Part shown: positions 42,090 to 50,999 of the stretch, in pieces
How positions within the stretch are numbered: the stretch's first letter is position 1
How the letters are laid out: the number at the start of each line of letters is the position of its first letter
Source of the DNA: JBEKCB01 sp052139675
GTDB taxonomy: Bacteria > Planctomycetota > Brocadiia > CAIUPP01
Assembly (NCBI GenBank): GCA_052139675.1
Contig: JBKQWE010000064.1
Coordinates: forward strand, 6,692 to 70,691
DNA length: 64,000 nucleotides
Direction: 5' to 3'
Made by a program: the position numbers and the translations under genes
Notes under the pieces: generated by a model
Seen by the model: only the letters and a program-made list of their open reading frames with translations
Told to the model about the DNA's origin: nothing
The model's database searches: none

Positions 42090-44555
42090 TTACCGCCGTG
42101 GCGCGCTCGGGCTGCTGGGCGGCTGCTCCACCCTGGCCGGACTGCTGGCGGCGCGAGTTTCGCCGACGTCACGCGCGGCGGCTTCGCGGTTCAACTCGGG
42201 GGCGGCCGCGCGGAATACGGGACTTTGCGCGGCGGGCTGCCAGCCGGAGGCGGTGTGCTGCTCCCATTGAGCCGGCTGCTGGGCCGGTTCGCGAGCGGCC
42301 GCCGGCGTTTCACGTTGGCCTTCGGCCGGCTCGCGCGCGGGAGACGGGGTTTCACGCTGGACCGCGCCCGGTTGACGCGCACGCGTGGGCGTTTCATGCG
42401 AGGGCTCGACCGACTCCGGGTTCGCAGCCGGCTCCGGCGTCGGGGCGCGGCGGTAGACTTCGCCCGTGGCGCTGACGAAGACGTTGTTCAGCCGGCTGAC
42501 CTGCGCCCGGCGGTTTGCTTCCGCGGTCGCGCGGGCGGGAATTTCCGGACGCAGCTTGGCGTTGGCGCTCCAATCGAGCTTACCCGCTTTCGCAGCCGGC
42601 TGATGCTCGGCCGAAGAGAGCTGAAAAGGCGTCGTGCGGGCGGAGTACGGGTTGAACGACGCCTGCAGATAGAGCCGCGCCTTTTCCTCCTCGCCGGCGC
42701 GCGTCGGGTGCTGCCGGATCGAGACGACTCTTCCGCCCCAATGATGGTAAAGGTCCACGTGATTGACGCCGATGCGGCTGTAGTTGAAGTGATGCCGCCA
42801 TCCCCAATCGAAAGGTCCCCAATACGGCGCAAGGCATCCGCCGGCGAAGTCGTCCCCGCCGAACCCGAAGTCGAATCCCGTGTCGGCCCCGCACTCGAAG
42901 CCCGCGTCGAAACCGTACGTGCATGGCTGCGGATTCCACGCGAGGCCGACGCACGGCGGATAGCAATAGCCGGTGCCGTAGACCACCACGCCGTCGGCCG
43001 AGGCCAGGACGCCGAGATAGCCGGGCGTGTAGCCGACGTACACGGCCTCCGGCGTGACGCCGTAGATGCGGCAGTAGGTGACGTAGTGCAGCGGGCAGGA
43101 GGGCGGAATGTCGTAGATCGCCGGCGGCACCGTCGTCGCGACCGTCCACGGTCCGAAGGCGCTCGGGGCGGTGAACCAGACGCCATTCTGCACGCAATAA
43201 TAGGACGAATCGGGCGTGGACTCGATGACCGGGAGCGAAGCGTTCACCGCGTATTGCAGGGTCGGGACGCCTTGGACCGGCTGGAACTGCGGGGCGCCCT
43301 CGGCGGCGCCGTCATAGAGCAGGTTCAGCTCCGCCGGGCCGGGCGTGACGGCGGCGGTCTGCGGGATGGCGTCGGCGATGAGCGCCTCGTGCGCCTCGGG
43401 CGTGCCGGCCACGGAGGCGAGCACGTTCGCGCGCGGGTTGTCCGGCGGGATCTTGGCGAAGTCGGCCGGCAGAGCCCCCGCGGAGACGAACTGCCACGGT
43501 CCGCGGTCGAGCGAGGCCGACTTGAACCAGCGGCCGGAGATGAGCACGTAATAGTCGCCGGTCTGCTTGTCCAGGAAGATGGCGTCGTCGCTGTTCTGCG
43601 CCTGGAGTAACGTGGTGTCCGCGATCTCGATGAACTGCGGGGTTCCGTCGGTCTGAGTCAGTTCAGCGGGCCGGAGCTGGGCGATGTTCACGATCGGGAT
43701 GAACTGCGGCGGCCCGTCGGTCTGGATCAGTTCGGCCGGGACGGTGCTGACGAAGAGCGCCGGGGGCGCTGCGAGCGGCGCGGCGACCGCCTGCGGCGCG
43801 ATCAGGTCCACCTGGTCGCCGGCGGCCTGGCGCAACTGCGCGAGGAAGCCGGGCGGCGCGGCCAGCGGAGTCCATGGACCCGCGATCTCCGGCGCCTGGT
43901 ACCAGAAGTTCAGGGCGGACAGGTAGAAGACGCCGCCGAATTTCACGATGAGCGCGCGCGTGTTGATGACACGCTGGGCGTCGTCAAAGGGGCGCAGCAC
44001 CGGGTCGCCGTCCACCAGCACCAGCAGCGCCGGGTGCGTGCTGAAAAAGATGCGCGGAGGGTCGTTGTCCACGGCCAGCCCGCGCTGCTTCTTGACCGCT
44101 TCCGAGACGGCGAAGCTGGCTTCGAGCCGGTCGAGCGAAATCTCCTTCGCGTGGGTCGGCAACTGCTGGCTGAGGATCGCCAGGTATGAAACGTTCCTCT
44201 CGGGCGCGGTCGGGAAGGAGACCTTGACGACCTGGAAATCGTGGAGCGTCACCATGCGCGCCGCCTTGTCTACATCCGCCTGGGCGGTGGTCCTCACCAT
44301 GCCGTAAATCGGCTCGGCGCCTTCGGCCGGCTCGACCGCGATGGCCGCGCGGAAGGTGATGGTCGTGTCGTCCCACTTCTCGATCTGCGGCTGGTACATC
44401 GTCAGAGTTTCCGCGCCCTCCTGAAAGACGCGCGGCCAGCCGAGCGGCTGAGCGGCCGGCGCGGGAGATGGCGAGCCGGCCGCGTAACCCAAGCCGCCCG
44501 CGAGGAAAGCCGAAAGCAATACTGCCGCGCGCGCCAGCGTCTTGAAGTGGCTCAC
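42090..44555 (-). CDS. Exported repeat-containing protein of unknown function
   Basis: 821 residues from GTG 44555 with AAAGGAGGAC upstream. A signal peptide (KTLARAAVLLSAFLAGGLGYA) is followed by repeated propeller-like units: STVPAELIQTDGPPQFIPI / ELTQTDGTPQFIEI, DYYVLISGRWFKSASLDRGPW / YYCVQNGVWFTAPSAFGPW, and LHYVTYCRIYGVTPEAVYVGYTPGYLG. This resembles a large family of hypothetical cell-envelope proteins in proteobacteria and planctomycetes. A long Pro/Glu/Ala-rich tail (REPAEGQRETPAAAREPAQQ) makes up the last 150 residues. No enzyme motif was found. Confidence 0.75.
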   Translation of the reverse strand: MSHFKTLARAAVLLSAFLAGGLGYAAGSPSPAPAAQPLGWPRVFQEGAETLTMYQPQIEKWDDTTITFRAAIAVEPAEGAEPIYGMVRTTAQADVDKAARMVTLHDFQVVKVSFPTAPERNVSYLAILSQQLPTHAKEISLDRLEASFAVSEAVKKQRGLAVDNDPPRIFFSTHPALLVLVDGDPVLRPFDDAQRVINTRALIVKFGGVFYLSALNFWYQAPEIAGPWTPLAAPPGFLAQLRQAAGDQVDLIAPQAVAAPLAAPPALFVSTVPAELIQTDGPPQFIPIVNIAQLRPAELTQTDGTPQFIEIADTTLLQAQNSDDAIFLDKQTGDYYVLISGRWFKSASLDRGPWQFVSAGALPADFAKIPPDNPRANVLASVAGTPEAHEALIADAIPQTAAVTPGPAELNLLYDGAAEGAPQFQPVQGVPTLQYAVNASLPVIESTPDSSYYCVQNGVWFTAPSAFGPWTVATTVPPAIYDIPPSCPLHYVTYCRIYGVTPEAVYVGYTPGYLGVLASADGVVVYGTGYCYPPCVGLAWNPQPCTYGFDAGFECGADTGFDFGFGGDDFAGGCLAPYWGPFDWGWRHHFNYSRIGVNHVDLYHHWGGRVVSIRQHPTRAGEEEKARLYLQASFNPYSARTTPFQLSSAEHQPAAKAGKLDWSANAKLRPEIPARATAEANRRAQVSRLNNVFVSATGEVYRRAPTPEPAANPESVEPSHETPTRARQPGAVQRETPSPAREPAEGQRETPAAAREPAQQPAQWEQHTASGWQPAAQSPVFRAAAPELNREAAARDVGETRAASSPARVEQPPSSPSAPRR

Positions 44556-44722
44556 TTCGTGTCCTCCTTTTTTATGCCGCCCGTTTTGTACCCTTGCGCC
44601 CGAAAGTATACGCTTTTTGCGCTGACTTCAGAAACGAAAACGGCAAACCCGCCGCGCGTCAGGTAGTTGACGCGATCGGGCTGCCGTAACTAACGTCAGC
44701 AGTGTGATTTAGGAATTGAGAG

Positions 44723-44750
44723 TTGCCACGTGCGGCTGTTCTGGTAGAAT
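44723..44750 (+). promoter_or_regulatory. Sigma-70-like promoter for the aldo/keto reductase gene
   Basis: TTGCCA (44723-44728), a 16-base spacer and TAGAAT (44745-44750). The leader runs to the ribosome site AGGAGG before ATG 44832. Confidence 0.55.
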
Positions 44751-44831
44751 GGTGGCCTGTCGGTCGCGCTCATCGTCGGCCGGGATCGTATCCGAACCAT
44801 CTTCCACCCGGGGCACTCCAGGAGGCGCAGA

Positions 44832-45965
44832 ATGGCTACCGTCGCAAGCGCGAACTCCGAGCCGTTGATCCGCAATGACGAGACGATGAAGTACCGGCCG
44901 CTGGGGCGAACCGGCCTCTCGGTCTCGGCGCTCTCGTTCGGCTGCATGCGCCTGGCGGACGATCCGCCGCTCAACGAGAAGCTGCTCTCTCGCGCGATCG
45001 AGCTGGGTATCAACTACTTCGAGACCACGCGCTTTTATCTCGGCGGCACCTGCCAGCACCGCACCGCGCCGGGAGTCAAGGGCAAGACCGACCGCGTCAT
45101 CGTCTCCGGCAAGAGCGGCCTCGGCCCCGACACCACCGCGCACTCGTTCCGCAAAGAGATCGATCTGCAGCTCGACATCCTTGGCCTTTCGCATTTCAAG
45201 TTCTACCAGGTCGGCTGGATCCAGTGGAAGAATTTTCCGTACCTGCTCAGGCGCGGCGGCGCGCTCGACGCGCTGCGCCGGGCGCAGGACGAAGGGTTGG
45301 TCCAGCACATCGGGTTCACCGGGCACGATCAGCCGGAGAACGTGATCAAGATGGCGGAGACGGGGATCTTCGACAGCTTCACGGTGCCGTACAACATGAT
45401 CAACCGCGCGTACGAGCCGGCGATCCGGCGCGCGGGCGAGCTCGGCGTCGGCGTCGTCGCGATGACGCCGGTCGCCGGCGGCGTGCTGAGTTGTCCGTCG
45501 TCGGCCCTGCGCGAGGCGATCGGCCTGGACCTGCCCACGCCCGCGATCGCGCTGCGGTTCGTCCTCTCGAACCCGAACGTCAGCACCGCCTGCTCCGGGA
45601 TGAACACGATACAGATGCTTGAGGAAAACGTCGCCTCCGTCGGCAAGTTCGAGCCGAAGGAGGAGAATTTTCAGCAGATGTGCGCCGGCCTCGACCGCCT
45701 GCGGGAGAAAGCCGGCGGACGCTTCTGCACGTTCTGCAACTACTGCGCCGGCTGCCCGGTGAAGCTCAACGTGGGCCAACTGATGGAGATCTGGCAGTAC
45801 GACAAGGCGTTCCAACTCCATGACTGGGCGCGAGATGCGCTCAAGGCGCTCCCGGAAGAGGCGCGGCCCGACCGCTGCACGCTCTGCGGCGCCTGCGAGA
45901 GCAAATGCCCCAACTCGATCAACATCCGTGAGCGCATGAAGCAGTTGGTCCCCGCGGCGACCTGA
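44832..45965 (+). CDS. Aldo/keto reductase with C-terminal ferredoxin-like Fe-S domain
   Basis: 377 residues. The AKR barrel has MKYRPLGRTGLSVSALSFGCMRL, NYFETTRFYLGGTCQ (candidate catalytic Tyr), DRVIVSGKSG (Lys) and VQHIGFTGHDQPENV. The catalytic His normally found near strand 4 is replaced (FKFYQVGW), so the chemistry may differ. The C-terminal 80 residues carry CTFCNYCAGCPVKLN and CTLCGACESKCPNSI, two cysteine sets for 4Fe-4S clusters. This matches the known Fe-S AKR subfamily. It is monocistronic or paired with the HD-GYP gene 81 bases downstream. Confidence 0.88.
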   Translation: MATVASANSEPLIRNDETMKYRPLGRTGLSVSALSFGCMRLADDPPLNEKLLSRAIELGINYFETTRFYLGGTCQHRTAPGVKGKTDRVIVSGKSGLGPDTTAHSFRKEIDLQLDILGLSHFKFYQVGWIQWKNFPYLLRRGGALDALRRAQDEGLVQHIGFTGHDQPENVIKMAETGIFDSFTVPYNMINRAYEPAIRRAGELGVGVVAMTPVAGGVLSCPSSALREAIGLDLPTPAIALRFVLSNPNVSTACSGMNTIQMLEENVASVGKFEPKEENFQQMCAGLDRLREKAGGRFCTFCNYCAGCPVKLNVGQLMEIWQYDKAFQLHDWARDALKALPEEARPDRCTLCGACESKCPNSINIRERMKQLVPAAT

Positions 45966-46046
45966 CCGGTTTCGCTGCGCGCGGCTCGGCGGCTTGTGCG
46001 CAGCATATCCAACGGAGAAGCTCCCGTGGGCCGCAAGGAGACGATT

Positions 46047-47051
46047 GTGAGAAAGCAGGCAAGCGGACCCGAACAGGCTCCAGAGAGCGCGCTGCAGGAA
46101 TTCATCCAGTTCTGGCATGCGACGTTCGAGGCCCTCAGCGAAGGCATTTTTCTCTGCAACAAGGAAGGGCGGATCCTGCTGTGCAACGCGGCGCTCCTGA
46201 AGCTGCTGGGGAAGCGTTCGGCGGAGGTCATCGGACGATCCTGCTGGGAAGTCGCCCACACGGCGTGCCGGCGCATAGACAACTGCCCGGCGGTCCGCAT
46301 GCGGAAGAGCGGCCTCAAGGAACGGCTGCTCTGGCAGATGGGAGACCGCTGGCTGGAAACCGTGGTGGACGCGATGCGCGAAGACGGCCGGATCACCGGC
46401 TACGTCCATTTCATATTCGACGTCACCGACCGGGAACAGACGCAGCAGCGGCTCAAGGACTCCGCCGCAAAACTGAAACAGATGATGGACGGCAGCATCC
46501 GGGCGATCGCCTCGACGCTGGAGATGCGCGATCCGTACACGGCCGGCCACCAGCGGCGCGTTGCGCAACTCGCCTGCGACATGGCCGCGGAAATGGGGAT
46601 GCCGCCGGGCCGGATCGAGGGTCTGCGCATCGCCTGCTACGTCCACGACATCGGCAAGATCGCCGTGCCCGCCGAGATTCTCGCCAAGCCGACCGAGCTC
46701 AGCGAGCACGAGTTCGGCATCATCAAGACGCACCCGCAGTTCGGAGCGGACGTCCTCAAGGAGATTGACTTCATCTGGCCGGTCGCCGAGGCGACGCTCC
46801 AGCATCACGAACGGCTGGACGGCTCCGGCTATCCGAACCGGTTGAAAGGGGAGAAAATCATCCTCGAAGCCCGCGTCCTGGCGGTCGCCGACGTCGTCGA
46901 GGCCATGTGTTCCCATCGCCCCTATCGTCCCGCGCTCAGCATCGCCCAGGCGTTGCAGGAAATCGCCGGCGGCAGGGGCACACGCTACGACGCACAAGCC
47001 GTGGATGCCTGTCTCAAGTTATTCCGCAGGAAGCACTTCCGATTCACGTGA
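46047..47051 (+). CDS. PAS / HD-GYP protein, predicted cyclic-di-GMP phosphodiesterase
   Basis: 334 residues from GTG 46047 (AAGGAG six bases upstream; an earlier GTG at 45996 is possible). The PAS domain (about residues 22-130) has FEALSEGIFLCNKEGRILLCNAALLKLLG. The HD-GYP domain has AGHQRRVAQLA, the metal motif YVHDIGKIAVP (HD) and HHERLDGSGYP (HHExxDGxGYP), the full catalytic set for hydrolysing cyclic-di-GMP. The PAS domain may bind a small ligand or cofactor. No transmembrane segment or receiver domain is present, so it is cytosolic and directly sensing. Confidence 0.9.
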   Translation: MRKQASGPEQAPESALQEFIQFWHATFEALSEGIFLCNKEGRILLCNAALLKLLGKRSAEVIGRSCWEVAHTACRRIDNCPAVRMRKSGLKERLLWQMGDRWLETVVDAMREDGRITGYVHFIFDVTDREQTQQRLKDSAAKLKQMMDGSIRAIASTLEMRDPYTAGHQRRVAQLACDMAAEMGMPPGRIEGLRIACYVHDIGKIAVPAEILAKPTELSEHEFGIIKTHPQFGADVLKEIDFIWPVAEATLQHHERLDGSGYPNRLKGEKIILEARVLAVADVVEAMCSHRPYRPALSIAQALQEIAGGRGTRYDAQAVDACLKLFRRKHFRFT

Positions 47052-47103
47052 CGGACGGCTGCTCTTCCCGCCGACGCTCGCCGCCGCAACCGGCCGATGC
47101 CGC

Positions 47104-47661
47104 TCATGGATCAAGTCCGATCGGGTTGGGCATGGTCAGGAGCGAGTAGTACGTGTGGCCGTCCATGGCATGGATGTTGAAGACGTGATGGATCAGCATC
47201 CAGGAAGTGGACCACTCGCGGCGACCGTCGGAGAGCTTCGCGTCGGTCTCGTGGCTCATGGCCAGGCAACCGGTCAGCGCGCTCTGCATCCGCATCCAGT
47301 TCACGCGCTCGCCCGCGGCGGTGTACGTGGCGTCGGTGGAGACGGCGAAGAGAACGCTCAACGGGCCGAACCCGTGGCCGCTCATGACATGGTAGACCGG
47401 TCCTTTCGGCGTATCCATGCGCGTGACGGAACAGTCCCGGTGATAGGCGATCAGTCCCAGCGGCCACCAGTTGCTGTGCTCGATACGGAGCATCGGCTCC
47501 GCGTGCCCGGCCGCCTGCAACGCCTTCCATTCGCTTTCGTACCGCGCCAGCGCGGCTTGATCCAGGTCGTGCTTCAGGTCAACGCTCCGGTACGGGTTCG
47601 GCCCGACGCAGCCGGACAACATGGCGCCCGCGAACGCGGCGACGGCCATGACTTTCCACAT
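47104..47661 (-). CDS. Lipoprotein of unknown function
   Basis: 185 residues with a lipobox in MWKVMAVAAFAGAMLSGCVGPNPYRSVDL. The mature part has NWWPLGLIAYHRDCSVTRMDT, GPVYHVMSGHGFGPLSVLFA and WMLIHHVFNIHAMDG, rich in W, H and Y but without a family I know. It is convergent to the HD-GYP gene. Confidence 0.7.
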   Translation of the reverse strand: MWKVMAVAAFAGAMLSGCVGPNPYRSVDLKHDLDQAALARYESEWKALQAAGHAEPMLRIEHSNWWPLGLIAYHRDCSVTRMDTPKGPVYHVMSGHGFGPLSVLFAVSTDATYTAAGERVNWMRMQSALTGCLAMSHETDAKLSDGRREWSTSWMLIHHVFNIHAMDGHTYYSLLTMPNPIGLDP

Positions 47662-47695
47662 CGCATGAATCTCCTGCTGCTAACACGGCCGTTCT

Positions 47696-48061
47696 TTATT
47701 GCGGGGTCTTGTCGAGAACGACGCCCTTGTCCTCAAGCGCTTTGACGTACTTCGCCGGGTCCTTCGCGAACACTGCCGGGCAGCCGCCGCAGCAGAAGTA
47801 AACGCGCTTGCCCTGATAGTCGGTGAAGATTTCCTTGTTGATCCTGCCTCCCATGATCGGACAATCGGTCTGCGCGGTTCCGCCCGGGGCCTTGGCGTCG
47901 GCCGCGGGCGCCGCAGGCGCTGTGGCCGCGCTCGGGTCGGACGACGCGCCCTGCGCCGAGGTGTCGCTTCGCCCGCAGCCCAACAGCGAAATCCCGAGTC
48001 CAATTACGCCGGCCAGCGCCAGCGCGCCTAACGTCTTTCCGCCGAAACTCATGGGGCTCAT
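47696..48061 (-). CDS. YHS/TRASH-like metal-binding lipoprotein
   Basis: 121 residues from ATG 48061 (AAGGAGG upstream; the TTG extension is rejected). The leader is GALALAGVIGLGISLLGCGRSD with a lipobox. After an Ala/Pro-rich linker the domain has TDCPIMGGRINKEIFTDYQGKRVYFCCGGCPAVFAKDPAKYV, with CPIMGG and FCCGGC as metal (Cu/Zn-type) ligands. This is the YHS/TRASH pattern of heavy-metal sensing or handling. It is co-oriented with the unknown lipoprotein 34 bases downstream. Confidence 0.82.
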   Translation of the reverse strand: MSPMSFGGKTLGALALAGVIGLGISLLGCGRSDTSAQGASSDPSAATAPAAPAADAKAPGGTAQTDCPIMGGRINKEIFTDYQGKRVYFCCGGCPAVFAKDPAKYVKALEDKGVVLDKTPQ

Positions 48062-48414
48062 GTCCGCCTCCTTCAAGAGAAACTTTCTGCTTCCACTCGG
48101 AGATCAGCAAAGACCGTGCCATCGCCTGTTATTGCCGGGCATCGGTTTTTCCAGTACTTTGCAGAGTGACTAGCCGCGTCTTTGGCTGGTTTGTGTGATA
48201 TGACACAGCGAGGTGTACGAAAGTGCGCGCGGCCAACGCGCTCGCCATCGCCCCAACGATGCTGTAGCGAAAAACCTAAAGCTTAGCCGCCCATGGAAAA
48301 GTTTGGCACAGGCCCTCGCCCGTGCGAGTGCATCGCTTGTAGTGGCGCCGTCAGGCGCTAATTCGTATGCCCTGACGGGCACACTACGAGCGGGCAAAAC
48401 TCGTTGCCTTCGAT
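48062..48414. other. Gene-free stretch with dispersed repeat
   Basis: No gene. At 48339-48387 an imperfect inverted repeat GTAGTGGCGCCGTCAGGCGC/GCCCTGACGGGCACACTAC occurs. Just beyond it, AAACTCGTTGCCTTC (about 48398-48412) recurs near 50972-50987. Confidence 0.6.
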
Positions 48415-50463
48415 TCACCGGCGGATTTCGTCGGCGGGGAGCGCGCCGTGGTCGGGCAGCGCGCGCAGGTAGTCCTTGTAGTCCTTCCAGGCGACGTAAT
48501 CCATCTCGTCGAGGAACGGCCGCCGGCCGGGCTGCGAGAGGGCCTTCACGGCCGAAGATTCGCCGTAGCGCAGATACGCCTGTGAGACGAACCCCACGAG
48601 CAGGAAGCAGGCCACGAGGACAGGCAGCAGGCTCCGCCGGACGCTCATGCGGAACTCGGCGCGGTCGGCGATGGCCGCCGCGCGGCAGGAGAGCCTCGCG
48701 GCGCGCCGCCCCAGGAACAGCGACAGGCCGAAGATCAGCAGCGCCGCGCCGCCCATTTCCAGCGCCACGCGCCCCGGCTGATAGTTGATGCCGTAGTGCG
48801 CGCTGCCGCCGGCGAAGGCGCGTGTGAGAATCGCGTACGCCGCCAGCGGAAGCGCCACGGCGATCAGCGCGATCCAGCCGAGCCGCCGCCAGCCGACGAA
48901 GTACAGCTTCGGCCCGCCGGTGTCCTTGCGGTGGCGCCACAGGCTCCAACAGGTCCCGATGCCCAGCCAGCCGACGGCGATCAAATAGAGCAGCGCCAGG
49001 CAGCCCAGCGCCGCGCGCTCGGCCATGAAACGCTCGGCCCGCGCGAGGTCGGTCACGATCGAAAAGTCCGTCAACGGCGCAACCGGAAAAAGCCGAAAGC
49101 CCAAAAATCCCGCCCGCGCGGCGCGAACTTTGTAGTCTTCTCCGCTCCGGTCCACCCTCTGGAGGAAATTCCCTTCCTGTTGAGACTCCTTCCGGGCCAG
49201 CGCCAGCGCCTGGTCCGCCAGATCGCGTTTCCCCAGGCGTTCGTCCAGCGCCGCGCCCTGGCGCAACGTGATTAACCGCATGGCATCAGCCACGAGGAGG
49301 TCGATAATCAGCCTGCTCGTAGCACCGAGCTGTTCGCCGGCGACGGGCGCCGTGCGGATCAGCGCCTCAGCCTCCTGCGGATGCCCTTCCTGGATGAGCA
49401 ATGCGGCGTAGGCCATGACGCCGCGCGACATGTTTCTCAGGCAGGCCAGGTCCGGGAGTAGTATGCCCGCCCACTCCTGCATCAGGCAGAGTTCGTCCAG
49501 CAGCGTCGTCGGCGGCTTGCGAAGGGTCTGCAACTCATCCTCAGACTCGACTGCATAAGACCGGTAAAACGGCTTTGTCAGGCCTTTCCGGTATTCATCG
49601 AGGCCGCGCTCGAACGTGGTCCGGTCAGTGAAGACGAGACGTTCACCATGGCCCGTGGTGGGTTGCTTGCCGAGGGCGGGGAGCTTAAAGGTAAACGAAG
49701 GGTCCACTTCCTGTTTCGCCGCTCCGCTCTTGTACATGAAGAGGTCCGCCTTCATGTAATTCCAGAAGGCGTTGTCCGGATCGGCCCGTTCTCCCGCATC
49801 GAGAATAGCCTGTGCGTCGGCGAAGTTCCTGTCGGAAGGCGCGAGCGTATCAACGTTCTTGGCTCGCAAGCCGGCGAGAAACGCGACATACTGACGCGCG
49901 CGGTAAACCGGGTTGTCCGGATGAAGGCGAACCAACTGCTCCCATCTCTCTACCCTCTGGTTCGGGTTTTCATCGAACTGATTCGCTTCCAGCAGCAGCC
50001 GCTCGTCTTCCTTCAGGCCGCTTCGAGCAGCGACAGGAGGGTACAATTCCTCGGCTAGCTTATTCGGCAGGAACGCCCTCAGAGTGCCGACAGAAGAGGA
50101 ATCTCCGCTTAGCTCAGAAGCCAGGCGAAGCACGCCCGCAACCTCCACCATTGCTGCGCAAAGCCACAGCGCCAGGAGGATGCCGGCGGGCATCAGGACG
50201 AGCCGGCCGGTCCACTTTGCCATGGCGCGCAGGCGCATGCGGCGGCGATTGGCCTGCCAGAGTTTTTCGCCGATCTCCGCGGGATCGCCGAAAGCGCGGA
50301 GAGCGGTCTCCTCGGCGCGCGCCTCGTCCATCCCGCCGGCGCGGGCGGCGGCGACGGCATCCTCAAGGTGCGCGCGGAGTTCGCGGGCGATTTCCCGCTG
50401 CAGCTCCGCATCCGGCCCAAAGCGGTAGGTGGCCGCCTGGATCAGATCGTCCATCCGCTTCAT
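48415..50463 (-). CDS. Membrane protein with permease-prefix-like N-terminal domain, PadR partner
   Basis: 682 residues from ATG 50463, which overlaps the PadR stop (ATGA). The N-terminus MKRMDDLIQAATYRFGPDAELQREIARELRAHLEDAV...EETALRAFGDPAEIGEKLW is the helical permease-prefix/DUF1700-like domain typical of PadR-controlled membrane proteins. A membrane segment, a long extracytoplasmic helical part (TPR-like: EAEALIRTAPVAGEQLGATSRLI), four further membrane segments and a short cytosolic tail follow. Translation coupled to PadR suggests the regulator controls its own operon. Function is unknown; an envelope-stress or transport role is guessed. Confidence 0.78.
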   Translation of the reverse strand: MKRMDDLIQAATYRFGPDAELQREIARELRAHLEDAVAAARAGGMDEARAEETALRAFGDPAEIGEKLWQANRRRMRLRAMAKWTGRLVLMPAGILLALWLCAAMVEVAGVLRLASELSGDSSSVGTLRAFLPNKLAEELYPPVAARSGLKEDERLLLEANQFDENPNQRVERWEQLVRLHPDNPVYRARQYVAFLAGLRAKNVDTLAPSDRNFADAQAILDAGERADPDNAFWNYMKADLFMYKSGAAKQEVDPSFTFKLPALGKQPTTGHGERLVFTDRTTFERGLDEYRKGLTKPFYRSYAVESEDELQTLRKPPTTLLDELCLMQEWAGILLPDLACLRNMSRGVMAYAALLIQEGHPQEAEALIRTAPVAGEQLGATSRLIIDLLVADAMRLITLRQGAALDERLGKRDLADQALALARKESQQEGNFLQRVDRSGEDYKVRAARAGFLGFRLFPVAPLTDFSIVTDLARAERFMAERAALGCLALLYLIAVGWLGIGTCWSLWRHRKDTGGPKLYFVGWRRLGWIALIAVALPLAAYAILTRAFAGGSAHYGINYQPGRVALEMGGAALLIFGLSLFLGRRAARLSCRAAAIADRAEFRMSVRRSLLPVLVACFLLVGFVSQAYLRYGESSAVKALSQPGRRPFLDEMDYVAWKDYKDYLRALPDHGALPADEIRR

Positions 50464-50795
50464 GCCGTGGCTCCCATGAGCAGGGCGGTGATCGTCTTGG
50501 AAAAGGCGGCCCACTCTTCGGTGCGGCTGGCCAACTCGGCGCGGCCCTTGCGCGTGATGCGGTAGTATTTCCGCTGCTTGCCGCTCTCCGCCTCGCGCCA
50601 GGCGGAACTGAGCAGCCCGTCGGACTCCAGTTGATGCAGGCACGGATAGAGCGTGCCCTCCTTCCACTGGAGCGCGCCCTGCGTGCGCTCGTTGACGAGC
50701 TTGACGATCTCGTACCCGTACCGCTCGCGCTCGGACAGCAGCTTCAGCACGATCGGCGCCACGCTCCCTTTCACCAGGTCGCTGCGGAATTCCAT
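50460..50795 (-). CDS. PadR-family transcriptional regulator
   Basis: 111 residues from ATG 50795 with AAGGAGGTG upstream. The winged helix is GSVAPIVLKLLSERERYGYEIVKLVNERTQGALQWKEGTLYPCLHQLESDGLLSSAW, then GKQRKYYRITRKGRAELA: the YGYEI and LYP-x-L-x-x-LE signatures of PadR. It represses its own operon in known cases. The palindrome at 50817-50839 just upstream is the expected operator. Confidence 0.92.
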   Translation of the reverse strand: MEFRSDLVKGSVAPIVLKLLSERERYGYEIVKLVNERTQGALQWKEGTLYPCLHQLESDGLLSSAWREAESGKQRKYYRITRKGRAELASRTEEWAAFSKTITALLMGATA

Positions 50796-50816
50796 GTCGT
50801 TCACCTCCTTGTCCAA

Positions 50817-50839
50817 GTTACATAGATTACCTATGCAAC
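50817..50839. promoter_or_regulatory. Candidate PadR operator
   Basis: GTTACATAG (50817-50825), a 5-base spacer and CTATGCAAC (50831-50839); the arms match at eight of nine positions. It lies 21 bases upstream of the padR start, the position of a self-repressing operator. Confidence 0.7.
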
Positions 50840-50877
50840 TGTACCATGGCATCCTAGGCATGTCAAGGGGGATTTTG

Positions 50878-50951
50878 TGGACAAGCGACTGTGGACGAAA
50901 GACGATGGACGACGGAGATGGACGATGGACGATGGACGATGGACGATACGT
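50878..50951. repeat. Tandem word repeat (ATGGACG)
   Basis: About seven degenerate copies of GGACGATGGACGAT-like words run through 50884-50947. No complementary arm is seen nearby, so this may be half of an inverted word-repeat element. Confidence 0.8.
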
Positions 50952-50999
50952 CTCTTGCACCTCTTCGCGGCGAAACTCGTTGCCTTCCCCTCGAAGGCC

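Noticed and set aside
41439..43610. 723-codon plus-strand frame
   Set aside because: It runs through the end of one real gene, a repeat element and antisense to another; no protein-like pattern except Ser and Arg runs from the repeat.
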